59,677 bases of DNA from Anaerovirgula multivorans. Lineage in GTDB: Bacteria; Bacillota; Clostridia; Peptostreptococcales; Natronincolaceae. The notes under the pieces were generated by a model. The model ran no database searches. It was given only the letters and a program-made list of their open reading frames with translations, and was not told the origin of the DNA. The stretch spans positions 1 through 59,677 of the forward strand of contig NZ_FZOJ01000029.1 in assembly GCF_900188145.1 (NCBI RefSeq), written 5' to 3'. Positions 1 through 8,532 of the stretch are shown here, piece by piece; positions within the stretch are counted from its first letter, which is position 1, and every line of letters begins with the position of its first letter. The translations under genes were made by a program, and so were the position numbers.

Positions 1-233
1 CCATCTAAAACACGATAAAAAAACGTCTTTTTTCCTCTGCTTTTACCATCTGACATCTCCATCGTTTCATAACCTTCCTTCCTCAAAACAGTATCATTAT
101 GGTCTGCAAGTAAATCGTTCGACAGTTCGTATCCTTTGTTTTGCCTGACAGAATATTGCGATATATGTTTATGTATTTATCATAGGCGTTAACTTAAAGC
201 TGAATATTTCCAAAAACCTTCTTTAAATGTCAT
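1..233 (-). pseudogene. Broken, partial gene divergent from the XRE repressor
   Basis: On the minus strand an ATG at 233 follows an AGGAGGGG-like ribosome site (243-250). It opens a short frame (MTFKEGFWKYSALS) that hits a stop at about 189-191, with further stops just after. The same frame reopens from 176 and runs off the window edge with a protein-like composition, containing KGYELSNDLLADHNDT and KSRGKKTFFYRVLD. This looks like a gene with a start, a damaged section and a surviving body. I do not recognise the family. Its position, head-to-head with an XRE repressor across an operator-rich gap, is that of a repressor-controlled phage or integrative-element gene; that role is inference. Confidence 0.4.
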
Positions 234-314
234 CCTAAGCATCCCCTCCTTCAATTCCAATAAGATTAAAAAATTAAAAAAATAACATAGTTATAGTTTT
301 TGAAAAAATATTCA

Positions 315-452
315 TTTGGTAATTTTAAAATAATTTTATAATCATTTGGTAATTAAATATTATCATACCGTTTGGTAATATGTCAAGATATTATTTATAA
401 TTTTGGTAATTTAAGTGCTTATAAAAATAGTTTTGTTTATAATATTGGTAAG
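315..452. promoter_or_regulatory. Operator cluster, five TTTGGTAAT-type sites
   Basis: The motif TTTGGTAAT starts at 315, 345, 371 and 402, and a variant ATTGGTAAG starts at 444. All are in the same orientation, spaced about 26-42 bp, in an otherwise very AT-rich gap. The last copy touches a TATAAT box at 438-443 that could serve the repressor gene at 477. Repeated sites beside an XRE gene are what an autoregulated repressor with cooperative operators would show. That the XRE protein binds them is inference. Confidence 0.55.
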
Positions 453-476
453 ATATTATTTAGGAGGATATTATAA

Positions 477-911
477 GTGGAGAGTATTGGCGAAAGAATA
501 TTAAATTTACGGAAAGAACTAAATCTAAATCAAAAAGAGCTAGCTGAAAAAGTAGGCATAACAGAAGCTAGCTTGTCACGATATGAAAATAATCTTAGAG
601 AGCCAAAAGCAGAAATAGTAACTAAAATTTCACAGGCTTTGGGGTGCTCTACTGATTATCTTTTAGGAAGTATAAGTAGGAAAAATCAAGCTGTATTACC
701 AGAAGGTAATTTAGACAGAAATAATATTAATTATAGAAATTATAAAGAAATTGAAGGTAAAATCTTAAAAAAACTTATAGATGAAAATATTATTCATGAA
801 GAGGAGACTATTTCTGAAGAAGCATTAGATAAAATAATCAAATACGGTGTCGATGCAGCTGTGGAAATATTAAAATTGAAAAAGATATGTAAAGCTAATA
901 AGTCTGACTAA
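477..911 (+). CDS. XRE-family transcriptional repressor (Cro/CI-type HTH)
   Basis: A 144-residue DNA-binding protein. Residues 5-62 form a classic HTH_3 domain (RILNLRKELNLNQKELAEKV, then ASLSRYENNLREP and the ALGCSTDYLLG end typical of the family). The remaining 80 residues are charged and helical with no recognisable peptidase or sensor domain. The start is GTG at 477, set by TAGGAGG at 461-467. Five TTTGGTAAT-type sites lie immediately upstream, so autorepression is likely. A broken gene faces it on the other strand, suggesting the remains of a phage- or element-type genetic switch. The family call is firm; the regulated genes are unknown. Confidence 0.88.
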   Translation: MESIGERILNLRKELNLNQKELAEKVGITEASLSRYENNLREPKAEIVTKISQALGCSTDYLLGSISRKNQAVLPEGNLDRNNINYRNYKEIEGKILKKLIDENIIHEEETISEEALDKIIKYGVDAAVEILKLKKICKANKSD

Positions 912-977
912 CAATAAAGTATTGTCTCATAAACTTATGTGAATTAAATATGTGCTAATATTGATACTTACAATAAA

Positions 978-1014
978 AGATCATGGCTAGCACCTGCTAA
1001 TCATGACCTTTTTC
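978..1014. terminator. Bidirectional terminator hairpin after the XRE gene
   Basis: Imperfect arms at 978-991 and 996-1009 (AGATCATGGCTAGC against GCTAATCATGACCT) are followed by a T-rich run on the plus strand and by TTTTATTG on the minus strand. It lies between the convergent XRE and VanZ-like genes and overlaps the last codons of the latter. Confidence 0.55.
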
Positions 1015-1463
1015 TTTATTCGACTCAATCCTAGATAAACGACTATCCCAACAACAGCCCCAGCACTATCAATGAAAACATCCTTAACCTGCCCACTTCT
1101 ACCGGGGACAAAGAGCTGATGAACTTCATCACTTACAGCATATAGCACACAGATCCCTAGAGATAAAACCAACCTTTTAAAACCATCTATCCCACTTCTT
1201 TTCATTGCATTCAGCACCAATATCCCCAACACCAAATAAGCAAAGAAATGAGCGTTTTTTCTTATCAAATGATTAAGTCTACTCATATCAAAACTATTAT
1301 TAGGTGCAACTCGCCCAACTGTCTCTACAATTACTTCTGTTATTCCCTTAGATAGATGATTAGACTGAACTGCTGGTTGGGCTGATAAATAGAAAATTAA
1401 GGCCATCCATAGGAGGACTGCTAGCCAGGAGAAAATGACAGTTAATCTTCTTAGTTTAACCAT
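987..1463 (-). CDS. VanZ-like family membrane protein
   Basis: About 158 residues with an N-terminal membrane segment (FSWLAVLLWMALIFYLSAQP), then the VanZ pattern: a central RKNAHFFAYLVLGILV segment, LGICVLYAVSDEVHQLFVPG and GRSGQVKDVFIDSAGAVVGI. VanZ-like proteins are small multi-pass membrane proteins; the founding member gives low-level teicoplanin resistance, and most homologues have no known role. The ATG at 1463 is preferred over the one at 1472 because GAAGAAAG lies nine bases before it. The 5' end overlaps the end of a transposase fragment, so the gene may depend on a promoter in the relic. The function here is not predictable beyond the family. Confidence 0.85.
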   Translation of the reverse strand: MVKLRRLTVIFSWLAVLLWMALIFYLSAQPAVQSNHLSKGITEVIVETVGRVAPNNSFDMSRLNHLIRKNAHFFAYLVLGILVLNAMKRSGIDGFKRLVLSLGICVLYAVSDEVHQLFVPGRSGQVKDVFIDSAGAVVGIVVYLGLSRIKKKVMISRC

Positions 1464-1741
1464 GAATAACATCTTTCTTCATCTTTTTTTATAACATTTA
1501 CCATAACTTCCACGTCCTCTTTAAATTTAACACACAGAACTTTAGGAGAGCAAAGAAGGTTTACCATCCTCCCTATATTACAGATCATATTTGCTATAAT
1601 AATATGCTCCTTGGCTCTTGAAATCTTTACATACCGACATCTTCTGAGTCCATGATTTCTTACCATGGTGGCAAATCTTCTTTCCACCTTAAATCTATTG
1701 TTACTTGCCTCTTGAAAGGCTTTTGTTTTTACCCTTTCCAT
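1451..1741 (-). pseudogene. DDE transposase C-terminal fragment (IS1182/IS5-like)
   Basis: An open frame of 96 codons encodes only the C-terminal end of a DDE transposase. The recognisable stretch is RFKVERRFATMVRNHGLRRC, followed by RAKEHIIIANMICNIGRMVN, which is the segment holding the catalytic glutamate region and final helices in such enzymes. No catalytic core lies upstream; beyond 1741 the sequence changes to an unrelated transposase relic. The apparent ATG at 1741 is therefore unlikely to be a real start. This is a dead remnant. Confidence 0.7.
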
Positions 1742-1844
1742 ATGATGTCAATTTATTTGTTTTTTCAATAGGTTTGTATAGTAATTTTATTAGATGTTGA
1801 CGCTCAACTAGTTAGATTTTCTCGGGGTCAGCCTGGACTTCTTT

Positions 1845-2526
1845 TAATAAGTGTCTTTCTCTTGTTGTATACATTCTGAAGAACCTCTGTATCCTTTTTC
1901 TCTGATAGCCTCTTCAAATTTTTTGAATGTCCATCCTTTGCTAAGCAATTCATTTATATCATCATGAAATGGAGTTAAAGGCCCTCCACTATAGGTTCCA
2001 TATGCACTATGGACTGCTGAGACATTTGGATCTAAATACCTTCTTCCAGTATGCCTAGAAAGTCCAGTTTCTCTTGCAATTGCGTTATTTGAATAATGTT
2101 GTTCATGTAACTATTTTACTTTAGCAATATTAGCTTCCTTCTTTGATACTACTAAATCATGTTCTTTAAAACGGACATCTTTATCTTTGAAGTTTTCTGA
2201 ATTATCCTCTAAGCTAATATATTTTTCTACCGTTCTAATATCCATTTTTAATTGTTTTCTTATTTCATGTTTAGTAAGACCCTTCCTATGTAGTTCTTTT
2301 ACATTATTAATTTTATCTTTTTTAGATTTTGCATTATATCCAGTTCTATTAGGTAATGGTGAAGTTTCATCTTCTTTGGTTATAGGAATCTTGACCTTTA
2401 TCCCTACTGTCTTTGAAATATATTTTTTTACAATAGTCCCTTAAATTCTTGAATAAATGAAAACGATCACTGACTTGAACAGCATCCGAATGTGCTGTGC
2501 TAATAGCAGCTGCATATACATGCATC
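1845..2526 (-). pseudogene. Degenerate ISL3-family transposase
   Basis: Reading leftward, the frame shows the ISL3 signature STAHSDAVQVSDRFHLFKNL, then KKYISKTVGIKVKIP, a HTH-like section (LTKHEIRKQLKMDIRTVEKY) and, further on, NAIARETGLSRHTGRRYLDP and LTPFHDDINELLSKGWTFKK. It is broken twice: a one-base slip in a run of seven T at 2423-2429, and an in-frame TAG at 2111-2113. The N-terminal zinc-finger part and the C-terminal catalytic end are missing. The upstream break lies directly at the end of the CRISPR array, so the insertion or a later deletion truncated the array side. Inactive. Confidence 0.8.
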
Positions 2527-2533
2527 AGCAATT

Positions 2534-3567
2534 ATTTCAATCCACGCCCCCCATATAGGGAGCGACGTCATAAGGTATTTCATCCTCACTTTCATATTCC
2601 CAATTTCAATCCACGCCCCCATATAGGGAGCGACATGCAGGGGCTTTTTACAAAAATGTAACATTCACCATTTCAATCCACGCCCCCATATAGGGAGCGA
2701 CCATTCTTGAAAGAGCTAGACAAGACTTAACTCAAATTTCAATCCACGCCCCCATATAGGGAGCGACTGCATTCATTTCTTTACCTTCCTCCTTTTTTTC
2801 TAATTTCAATCCACGCCCCCATATAGGGAGCGACAGAGTAATAATTCAGACTGATGATAGTTTTGGAGGTATTTCAATCCACGCCCCCATATAGGGAGCG
2901 ACTAGTCGAGGTAGCACTTCCGTGGTGGCCTACTTTTAATTTCAATCCACGCCCCCATATAGGGAGCGACTCCAGTTGACATTACTTCATCAATTGCAGA
3001 TTCGATTTCAATCCACGCCCCCATATAGGGAGCGACATGCTATAGGAAAAGCCGTAGAAGATAAGTTTAAGATTTCAATCCACGCCCCCATATAGGGAGC
3101 GACGACACAAAAAGTAAGGTAGACAGAACCATAGGAATTTCAATCCACGCCCCCATATAGGGAGCGACGACATTAAAAAAGCTATGATGGAAACACTAGA
3201 CAATTTCAATCCACGCCCCCATATAGGGAGCGACCCCTCCAGTAAATAGCAATTACCCTTACTGGAGATTTCAATCCACGCCCCCATATAGGGAGCGACT
3301 GCCAAGGACCTAGGATTAGACAAAGAAATAATCAAATTTCAATCCACGCCCCCATATAGGGAGCGACTTTCATCATAAATTTCTTGATGTGTCTTCCTTT
3401 ATTTCAATCCACGCCCCCATATAGGGAGCGACCATGCAGTAAAATCAAAACCATGCGTAGGGTTTAAATTTCAATCCACGCCCCCATATAGGGAGCGACG
3501 ATTAAAATTTCCTATTCTTGCAATAGCAGCAGTATATTTCAATCCACGCCCCCATATAGGGAGCGAC
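2534..3567 (-). CRISPR. Type I-C CRISPR array, 16 repeats and 15 spacers
   Basis: Repeats are 32 bp. Read on the minus strand they begin GTCGCTCCCTATATGGGGG and end GTGGATTGAAAT, the classic I-C sequence. Repeat starts on the plus strand: 2534, 2603, 2670, 2736, 2803, 2871, 2939, 3005, 3072, 3137, 3203, 3268, 3336, 3401, 3468, 3536. Spacers are 33-36 nt. All repeats are identical except the one at 2534-2566, which carries an extra C (33 bp). A degenerate terminal repeat marks the trailer end, so the leader and newest spacers are at the high-coordinate end next to cas2. Transcription is leftward, the same way as the cas genes. Confidence 0.98.
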
Positions 3568-3745
3568 AGCAAAAAAGGGATAAATAACAAATAAAACACA
3601 CTTAGTTTCTTCATTTCGAGGCATATTTTGGCACTTTTATTATATAATCCATGATTCATATTACATATTTTTACTTTTTTGGTGTGTTTTAGTTAAACCT
3701 TAGGTGCGAAAGCTCTAGGAATTCCATGTTAGCTAAATATTCGCA
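3568..3745 (-). promoter_or_regulatory. CRISPR leader
   Basis: An AT-rich, gene-free stretch between the cas2 stop and the first repeat, in the position of an I-C leader. On the minus strand a TATAAT box (plus positions 3639-3644) lies about 70 bp before the first repeat and could start the pre-crRNA. No good -35 box is seen. The short open frame covering part of it is formed by repeats and is not a gene. Confidence 0.7.
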
Positions 3746-4054
3746 CTAAATTATAAGCGTATCCTCAACATCAAATGACTCCTTTGTACCTATATGTACA
3801 ACCTTACCTTTATAATTATTCCCTAAATAATAAAACCGCAAGCTATCTTTGTCCTTGTCAATAATTTGCTCAAGTTTGTGCTGAAGTTCACGACATTTAG
3901 TTGCATCTAATACACACTCAAACACTGAATTTTGAACACGTTGACCATAATTAACACATTGCCTTGCAACTTGACGCAAACGCTTCCTACCAAGTGATGT
4001 TTCTGTATTTATATCATAGGTTATCAACACTAACACTTTATCACCTACTTCCAC
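3746..4054 (-). CDS. cas2: CRISPR-associated endoribonuclease/integration subunit Cas2
   Basis: A 102-residue ferredoxin-fold protein that dimerises between two Cas1 dimers to capture and integrate new spacers. The N-terminal strand VLVLITYDINTET carries the conserved aspartate (YD), followed by RKRLRQVARQCVNYGQRVQN and SVFEC, all typical of Cas2; the C-terminal edge KVVHIGTKESFDVEDTLII matches I-C forms. The length is normal. The start overlaps the end of cas1 by 10 bp, so the two are translationally coupled. It is the last cas gene before the leader. Confidence 0.97.
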   Translation of the reverse strand: MEVGDKVLVLITYDINTETSLGRKRLRQVARQCVNYGQRVQNSVFECVLDATKCRELQHKLEQIIDKDKDSLRFYYLGNNYKGKVVHIGTKESFDVEDTLII

Positions 4055-5076
4055 ATAAATGGTGGATATCCATCTAAATCACCCCGGATATACCTAGCCA
4101 ACAGCATTGCCTGTGCATAAGGGACAAGTCCCCACTCTACCTTTTCTTGTAGAAATGGATGTGTGATTTTTTCCTGTTTTTTACTCTGCCAGGCTTTTAA
4201 GATAGTTTTTCTTGTATCATCATCCATAACAACTGCACCATTTTCCTTTTGGTTAAAACCAGCTGCTTTTATTTCTTTTTTGTTGATTAGCGAAATAACA
4301 AACCGGTCAGCATAGACTGAACGTAGTTCCTCCATCATATCAAGTGCCAAAGAAACTCTCCCGGGTCTATCCCGGTGTAAAAATCCTACATAAGGGTCAA
4401 GTCCCACCGTTTCTAATGCCGCTGCAACATCGTGCGCCAAGAGGGTATATACAAATGACAGCATTGCATTAACATTATCAAGAGGTGGCCGTTTATTACG
4501 ATAACGAAAATAGAAGTATTCTTTTTGTTGAAGAATTAAATCATCAAATACACTAAAATATTGTGATGCTGCCTCCCCCTCATATCCTCTGAGTTGTTCT
4601 AAACTTTCACTTTGCTCAACTAATTTCAAGGAGTTAGCTAGAACTTTAGAAACTTTTTTTAACTTATCAACATCAAGTCGCATAGCGTAGTCACGGGTTG
4701 CCCGTTCAAGTACCCAGCGTGTATTGTAAATCTTTCCAAGAATAAAATTTTTAGCGATTTTATTACTTTCCTCTACGCTATCTGAAAGTCTATATTGAGC
4801 CTTCCTTAAAGTAACATTACCCCTAACTTCACCCACTACCCGCGCAAGAAATTTTCCACTCGGTTTCATAAAGGTTAATGCAATATTGCGCTTTGCACAA
4901 GCACCCATTAATCCTGGGCTTGCACCACTATAACCAAAAGTAACAATGCCTTCAAGATTATGCAATGGAATTCTTGAGAGTTCTACTTGTTCTTTTAAAA
5001 TAACAATATTTTCTCCATCAAGGGACAAATAAGTATCCGGAGAAGTGATGTAAAGTGTATTTAGTAACTTTCTCAT
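4045..5076 (-). CDS. cas1: CRISPR-associated integrase Cas1 (subtype I-C)
   Basis: A 343-residue spacer integrase. The metal-binding residues expected for Cas1 are visible: E166 in RGYEGEAAS, H234 in GFLHRDRPGR and D246 in SLALDMMEEL. The N-terminal beta domain (LYITSPDTYLSLDGENIVIL) and the all-helical catalytic C-terminal domain are both complete. It overlaps cas4 upstream by 4 bp and cas2 downstream by 10 bp, in the usual cas4-cas1-cas2 adaptation block. No lesion is seen, so the adaptation module looks functional. Confidence 0.97.
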   Translation of the reverse strand: MRKLLNTLYITSPDTYLSLDGENIVILKEQVELSRIPLHNLEGIVTFGYSGASPGLMGACAKRNIALTFMKPSGKFLARVVGEVRGNVTLRKAQYRLSDSVEESNKIAKNFILGKIYNTRWVLERATRDYAMRLDVDKLKKVSKVLANSLKLVEQSESLEQLRGYEGEAASQYFSVFDDLILQQKEYFYFRYRNKRPPLDNVNAMLSFVYTLLAHDVAAALETVGLDPYVGFLHRDRPGRVSLALDMMEELRSVYADRFVISLINKKEIKAAGFNQKENGAVVMDDDTRKTILKAWQSKKQEKITHPFLQEKVEWGLVPYAQAMLLARYIRGDLDGYPPFMWK

Positions 5077-5741
5077 TCCTCCACCTCCAAAAGATTTTTC
5101 TTTATATAGTAAACCGCGGAGGGATTTTTACATAACTTTGGCATGCAAATCTCCGTTAGTGAACATGCTTTACATCTTTTAGATTGTTTAACTTTAGGTG
5201 TATGCCTCTTGTCATATAGTTCATGCATTTCTTTTACAGTTTTTTTAACCTGTTGCCGTAGCCCATCGTCAAGTATAATTTTCAGCCTGCGTTTTGTTTC
5301 TCCATAGAACAAAAAAGCCTCTGTAATTTCACATAATAGCATTTCCTCAAGACACATAGCCTGTGCGCATAGTTGTAATGCATCAGATTCATCTTCTTTT
5401 GGTTTTCCCCGCTTATACTCTACAGGAACGGGCTTATAATTCCCCTCTCTACCAAATATAGTTACCCCATCCGAGGCCTTATGTAGTTCAACAACATCAC
5501 AAGCCCCAGTTATTCCTAATGAACGTGAAAAGATTGCCATACCACGAGAAACAATTAAACTCCCACGTTTTTCCTTTATAGTGTTATCATGTGTTTTCTC
5601 ATGAAGAATTCCGCCCTCAATTGTACGAAGGTTTTCTTGCCATTGTTGTTCGATGTGTATTAATGCCCACTGCCGTTTACAAAATGAAAAATGTTGTATC
5701 CCAGATAGCAATAAAAAATCTTCCTCTTTATATTCCATCAT
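5073..5741 (-). CDS. cas4: CRISPR-associated exonuclease Cas4
   Basis: A 222-residue PD-(D/E)xK nuclease with an iron-sulfur cluster; in I-C systems it trims prespacers and sets PAM-correct orientation with Cas1. The cluster cysteines are C21 (FSFCKRQW) and C190, C193 and C199 (KRCKACSLTEIC). The nuclease residues D82 (ACDVVE) and E108/K110 (VEYKRGKP) are present. The start overlaps the end of cas7 by 14 bp and the end overlaps cas1 by 4 bp, so it is translated as part of the operon. All key residues are intact. Confidence 0.96.
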   Translation of the reverse strand: MMEYKEEDFLLLSGIQHFSFCKRQWALIHIEQQWQENLRTIEGGILHEKTHDNTIKEKRGSLIVSRGMAIFSRSLGITGACDVVELHKASDGVTIFGREGNYKPVPVEYKRGKPKEDESDALQLCAQAMCLEEMLLCEITEAFLFYGETKRRLKIILDDGLRQQVKKTVKEMHELYDKRHTPKVKQSKRCKACSLTEICMPKLCKNPSAVYYIKKNLLEVEE

Positions 5742-6588
5742 ATATTTCTGGGGTGAGTCCTTCTAAAGTTTCGATGGAGATCTTGTAATCATTAGTACTT
5801 TTTGGAACCTCTGTCATTGGTACCACCTGTAAGCTTCTGTGAACCTTTGCAGATGAATATTGACCTATCTGGGTATTATGTTTCCACCAATACAACTTGC
5901 ATACCTCCATACTGCCATCTGGGCGAGCAGAGGAGCAATCATTTTCAAAAAGAGTAATTAGTGCCTTTTTAATAAGCTCACTATCCTCTTGACTAAAGCC
6001 TGTTTTTGTTGCCAGCTGTGTATTAATACTTCCATAAACTACATAAACTCCAAACTCAACTCTATGTTTCATCCCCATTGTATCAGGACTTTTTTTATCA
6101 GGATCTTTCCCAGTTTCACCGTTAACACTTTTTGTTATTTGCATACTTGATATCTCAATTGGGGAAGCACTTACTGCCGTATGAATTGACACTGGACCCC
6201 TTATGCCTATTGAAACAGCATTATCCTCGTCACCTTTTTTAAATGCAAAAACTTGTCCGAAGCTTCTTACATCAATCCATTTTTCACAAACTATCTTTGC
6301 ATATTGTTCCTTATCTTTGCTTGATTTTTTAAGTTCTGCGCAACCATCAGCTCTATCCTTTAGACTTCTAAATCCATCTGTTCTTCTTTCATCTGATTGA
6401 ACAAATATTTCTTGTCCCATATCCTGAAGTCGGTTACGGATTTTTCTTTTAATGCAAACATCAGAAATCTCACCAAAGCCATCATAATTTTCTCTAGGTC
6501 TGTTGCCATTCAACGGATCACCATTAGGATTGGCATTTTTTACTGAAATAATCACTGCAAAGTCAACCTTATTTTCAAAATTACTCAT
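5728..6588 (-). CDS. cas7: Cascade backbone protein Cas7c (Csd2)
   Basis: A 286-residue RAMP protein that polymerises along the crRNA to form the I-C Cascade backbone. The N-terminus VDFAVIISVKNANPNGDPLN is the hallmark of the Csd2/Csh2 group, as are the later ISIGIRGPVSIH and KHRVEFGVYVVYGSIN segments. The start ATG at 6588 follows AGGAGG closely. It sits between cas8c and cas4 in the standard I-C order. The length is normal and no lesion is seen. Confidence 0.96.
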   Translation of the reverse strand: MSNFENKVDFAVIISVKNANPNGDPLNGNRPRENYDGFGEISDVCIKRKIRNRLQDMGQEIFVQSDERRTDGFRSLKDRADGCAELKKSSKDKEQYAKIVCEKWIDVRSFGQVFAFKKGDEDNAVSIGIRGPVSIHTAVSASPIEISSMQITKSVNGETGKDPDKKSPDTMGMKHRVEFGVYVVYGSINTQLATKTGFSQEDSELIKKALITLFENDCSSARPDGSMEVCKLYWWKHNTQIGQYSSAKVHRSLQVVPMTEVPKSTNDYKISIETLEGLTPEIYDGI

Positions 6589-6603
6589 TTTTCTTTTCCT
6601 CCT

Positions 6604-7005
6604 TTAGTTTATTTTTTCTAATTTCTTTTTTGCGCTTTCTTCGATTCTTTTCTTTTTCTCTTCAATAAAAACTTGCCTTTGACAATAATATCCTAAGATG
6701 TAACTATCATCTAACTTCTTTTGACTTATAAATTCCTCATACGGTATCATCGAATTAACCCCAGTCATTAATTCTGTTAAATCTGCACCCTTAGCACCTA
6801 ATCTTATTATATATGGTCTAAGCTTATCTGTAAGGATGCCCCAAGTTTTGTAAGGGTGTAGTTTAAATTGATGCATTAATCTTTCTGCATTTGTAGCTCT
6901 TTTCTCATTTGTAGTATACAACGCATATTCTTCAATTTCTTGTGCAATGGCTAGAAGTCTACCGAAAATGTAACTTCTATCCTTCTGGTTTTCATCCAGT
7001 GCCAT
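6604..7005 (-). CDS. cas11c: Cas11c, internal translation product of cas8c
   Basis: Within cas8c, a perfect AAGGAGG (plus positions 7014-7020) stands 8 nt before an in-frame ATG at 7005, giving a 133-residue protein that starts [20 protein letters not shown]. The product covers the helical C-terminal part of Cas8c. Separate translation of a Cas11 small subunit from an internal site in cas8 has been shown experimentally for I-C systems; two copies line the belly of Cascade. Such a strong Shine-Dalgarno inside a coding frame, at the right place and giving the right size, supports the same mechanism here. Expression itself is inferred. Confidence 0.8.
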   Translation of the reverse strand: MALDENQKDRSYIFGRLLAIAQEIEEYALYTTNEKRATNAERLMHQFKLHPYKTWGILTDKLRPYIIRLGAKGADLTELMTGVNSMIPYEEFISQKKLDDSYILGYYCQRQVFIEEKKKRIEESAKKKLEKIN

Positions 7006-8532
7006 CTCCCATACCTCCTTAAATTTATCATATTTATATTTTCTAACTAAAGCACAAGTTATAGTTAATGCTTTTTCCCATTCCCATTTTTCCATAGAAA
7101 CTGGACTTGAAGCACGATTAACTGCTAAATTTACAAGGTCATAGGGTAACTTAGCTCCATCAATAATACAGGGTAATAATCTTTCTATCGTTGCCTTTAG
7201 CAAAGTATCCTTCAATTCAAGCTGTTTTTTTTGTGTTTTGCTATTTTCTCTTGGGCTCCCAAATCCAATGGTAGCAATATCTTTTGGAGAAGGGGCACCA
7301 ATAAAAGAAATTACCTTGAATTTTTCTTTACCCTTTTCGTCAAGCCCGTCAGGTACTGTTTTGTATGAATGTTGCCAGATACAGGTGCTATGCCAATGTT
7401 TAATCCTATTTAGAAAATCAGTACCATCGAGCTCACGATAATAGGTTATAGATAATCGCCCTGTTGTTGCGGCATCCAGCCCCATAATAACAATTTCAGC
7501 CTTTGTATCTAAGTCACATCCATAACCTGCAATAGCCTTATTTAGTCTCTTGGCAAACTCCTTTTCAGTTGAAACAATTGCCATTTCTTCTTCTCCAAAA
7601 ATGCCCCCTTGTGTATCCTCTAGAATCTCGGGAATAGTTTGGTTTTTAGTGCCCCATGCAACTACAACCTGGTCACCATTTTTATAACCTTGCTTATCAA
7701 TAAGCCAACGTAATGCATTATGTGATTTTTGTGAAGTTTCGTACCCTACACTGACCACTTGGTCTTTATCTACAAACCGACCTCGATATGTAAAACCAGT
7801 GGCATCATTTGCTGAAATTAACTTTGCCTTATCCCCCGTGTTTCTCACCTTTGCAGGATGTTTTTCTGAACATGGAATTTTGTCTCCTTGTACATAACAC
7901 AATTTTACATCCTGCTGAAGACTTAAATAATATTTAATATAGCTGTTATAAACGTCTTTATCAAGCCACACAGCAGACTCATCTTCTCCTGAGATTTCCA
8001 CCTTAAATCTTATAAAAGCATCACTTTGATTGCCTGCTCCTAACTTAACTTTTGAAAGAGTTCCATTACTATCACCTACTAATACCTTTTGCTCTATTAA
8101 ATCAGAAATAAGAGTTTTCTTTTGTAGGTAAGTTAGAACTGCTTTTACTTTATTATTACAATAAGGAGAATCACACCAATTCTCAAGCTGTTCCATATAC
8201 TTCTTGTAGAACTCCTCACCATTTTTCTTCTCCACATAGTTACTATAATCACCTGCAACATATTGTAATTTGTCACAAAGTGGATGTGGAGGAGGTTTTG
8301 TCCCACTTCTAGTAGCAGAATCCTCAGTTACAGGGATAATTGTAACTGCCTCTTCTTTTTCTAACATTTTTGCCCTTAAGAAATTACCCCCTCCATTAAG
8401 GATGACTTCTATTTGTGCATTTTGGGTAGAGTGAGCAATGGGAAGAAGCGGTGTTTTTTCATCAGAACCCGTGATTCCCACTTCACTCCTGCAATTCTGA
8501 TAAGTATTATAAAGCTTATGAATCCAACTCAA
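6604..8532 (-). CDS. cas8c: Cascade large subunit Cas8c (Csd1)
   Basis: A 642-residue large subunit of the I-C effector complex; it recognises the PAM and recruits Cas3. Matching landmarks are the N-terminal [13 protein letters not shown], the central [21 protein letters not shown] with [10 protein letters not shown], and [20 protein letters not shown]. The C-terminal 133 residues are helical and lysine-rich and correspond to the small subunit, which seems to be translated separately as well (see the Cas11c entry). The gene starts inside the end of cas5c with a 17-bp overlap. Length is typical for Csd1, with no frameshift. Confidence 0.95.
   Translation of the reverse strand: MSWIHKLYNTYQNCRSEVGITGSDEKTPLLPIAHSTQNAQIEVILNGGGNFLRAKMLEKEEAVTIIPVTEDSATRSGTKPPPHPLCDKLQYVAGDYSNYVEKKNGEEFYKKYMEQLENWCDSPYCNNKVKAVLTYLQKKTLISDLIEQKVLVGDSNGTLSKVKLGAGNQSDAFIRFKVEISGEDESAVWLDKDVYNSYIKYYLSLQQDVKLCYVQGDKIPCSEKHPAKVRNTGDKAKLISANDATGFTYRGRFVDKDQVVSVGYETSQKSHNALRWLIDKQGYKNGDQVVVAWGTKNQTIPEILEDTQGGIFGEEEMAIVSTEKEFAKRLNKAIAGYGCDLDTKAEIVIMGLDAATTGRLSITYYRELDGTDFLNRIKHWHSTCIWQHSYKTVPDGLDEKGKEKFKVISFIGAPSPKDIATIGFGSPRENSKTQKKQLELKDTLLKATIERLLPCIIDGAKLPYDLVNLAVNRASSPVSMEKWEWEKALTITCALVRKYKYDKFKEVWEMALDENQKDRSYIFGRLLAIAQEIEEYALYTTNEKRATNAERLMHQFKLHPYKTWGILTDKLRPYIIRLGAKGADLTELMTGVNSMIPYEEFISQKKLDDSYILGYYCQRQVFIEEKKKRIEESAKKKLEKIN

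Noticed and set aside
2187..2444. 85-codon plus-strand frame with hydrophobic residues
   Set aside because: It is the antisense of the ISL3 transposase relic, which explains the sequence better.
3075..3659. Two short minus-strand frames in and beside the CRISPR array with repeated SLPIWGRGLK
   Set aside because: They are translations of the repeats and leader, not genes; the periodic peptide equals the repeat unit.
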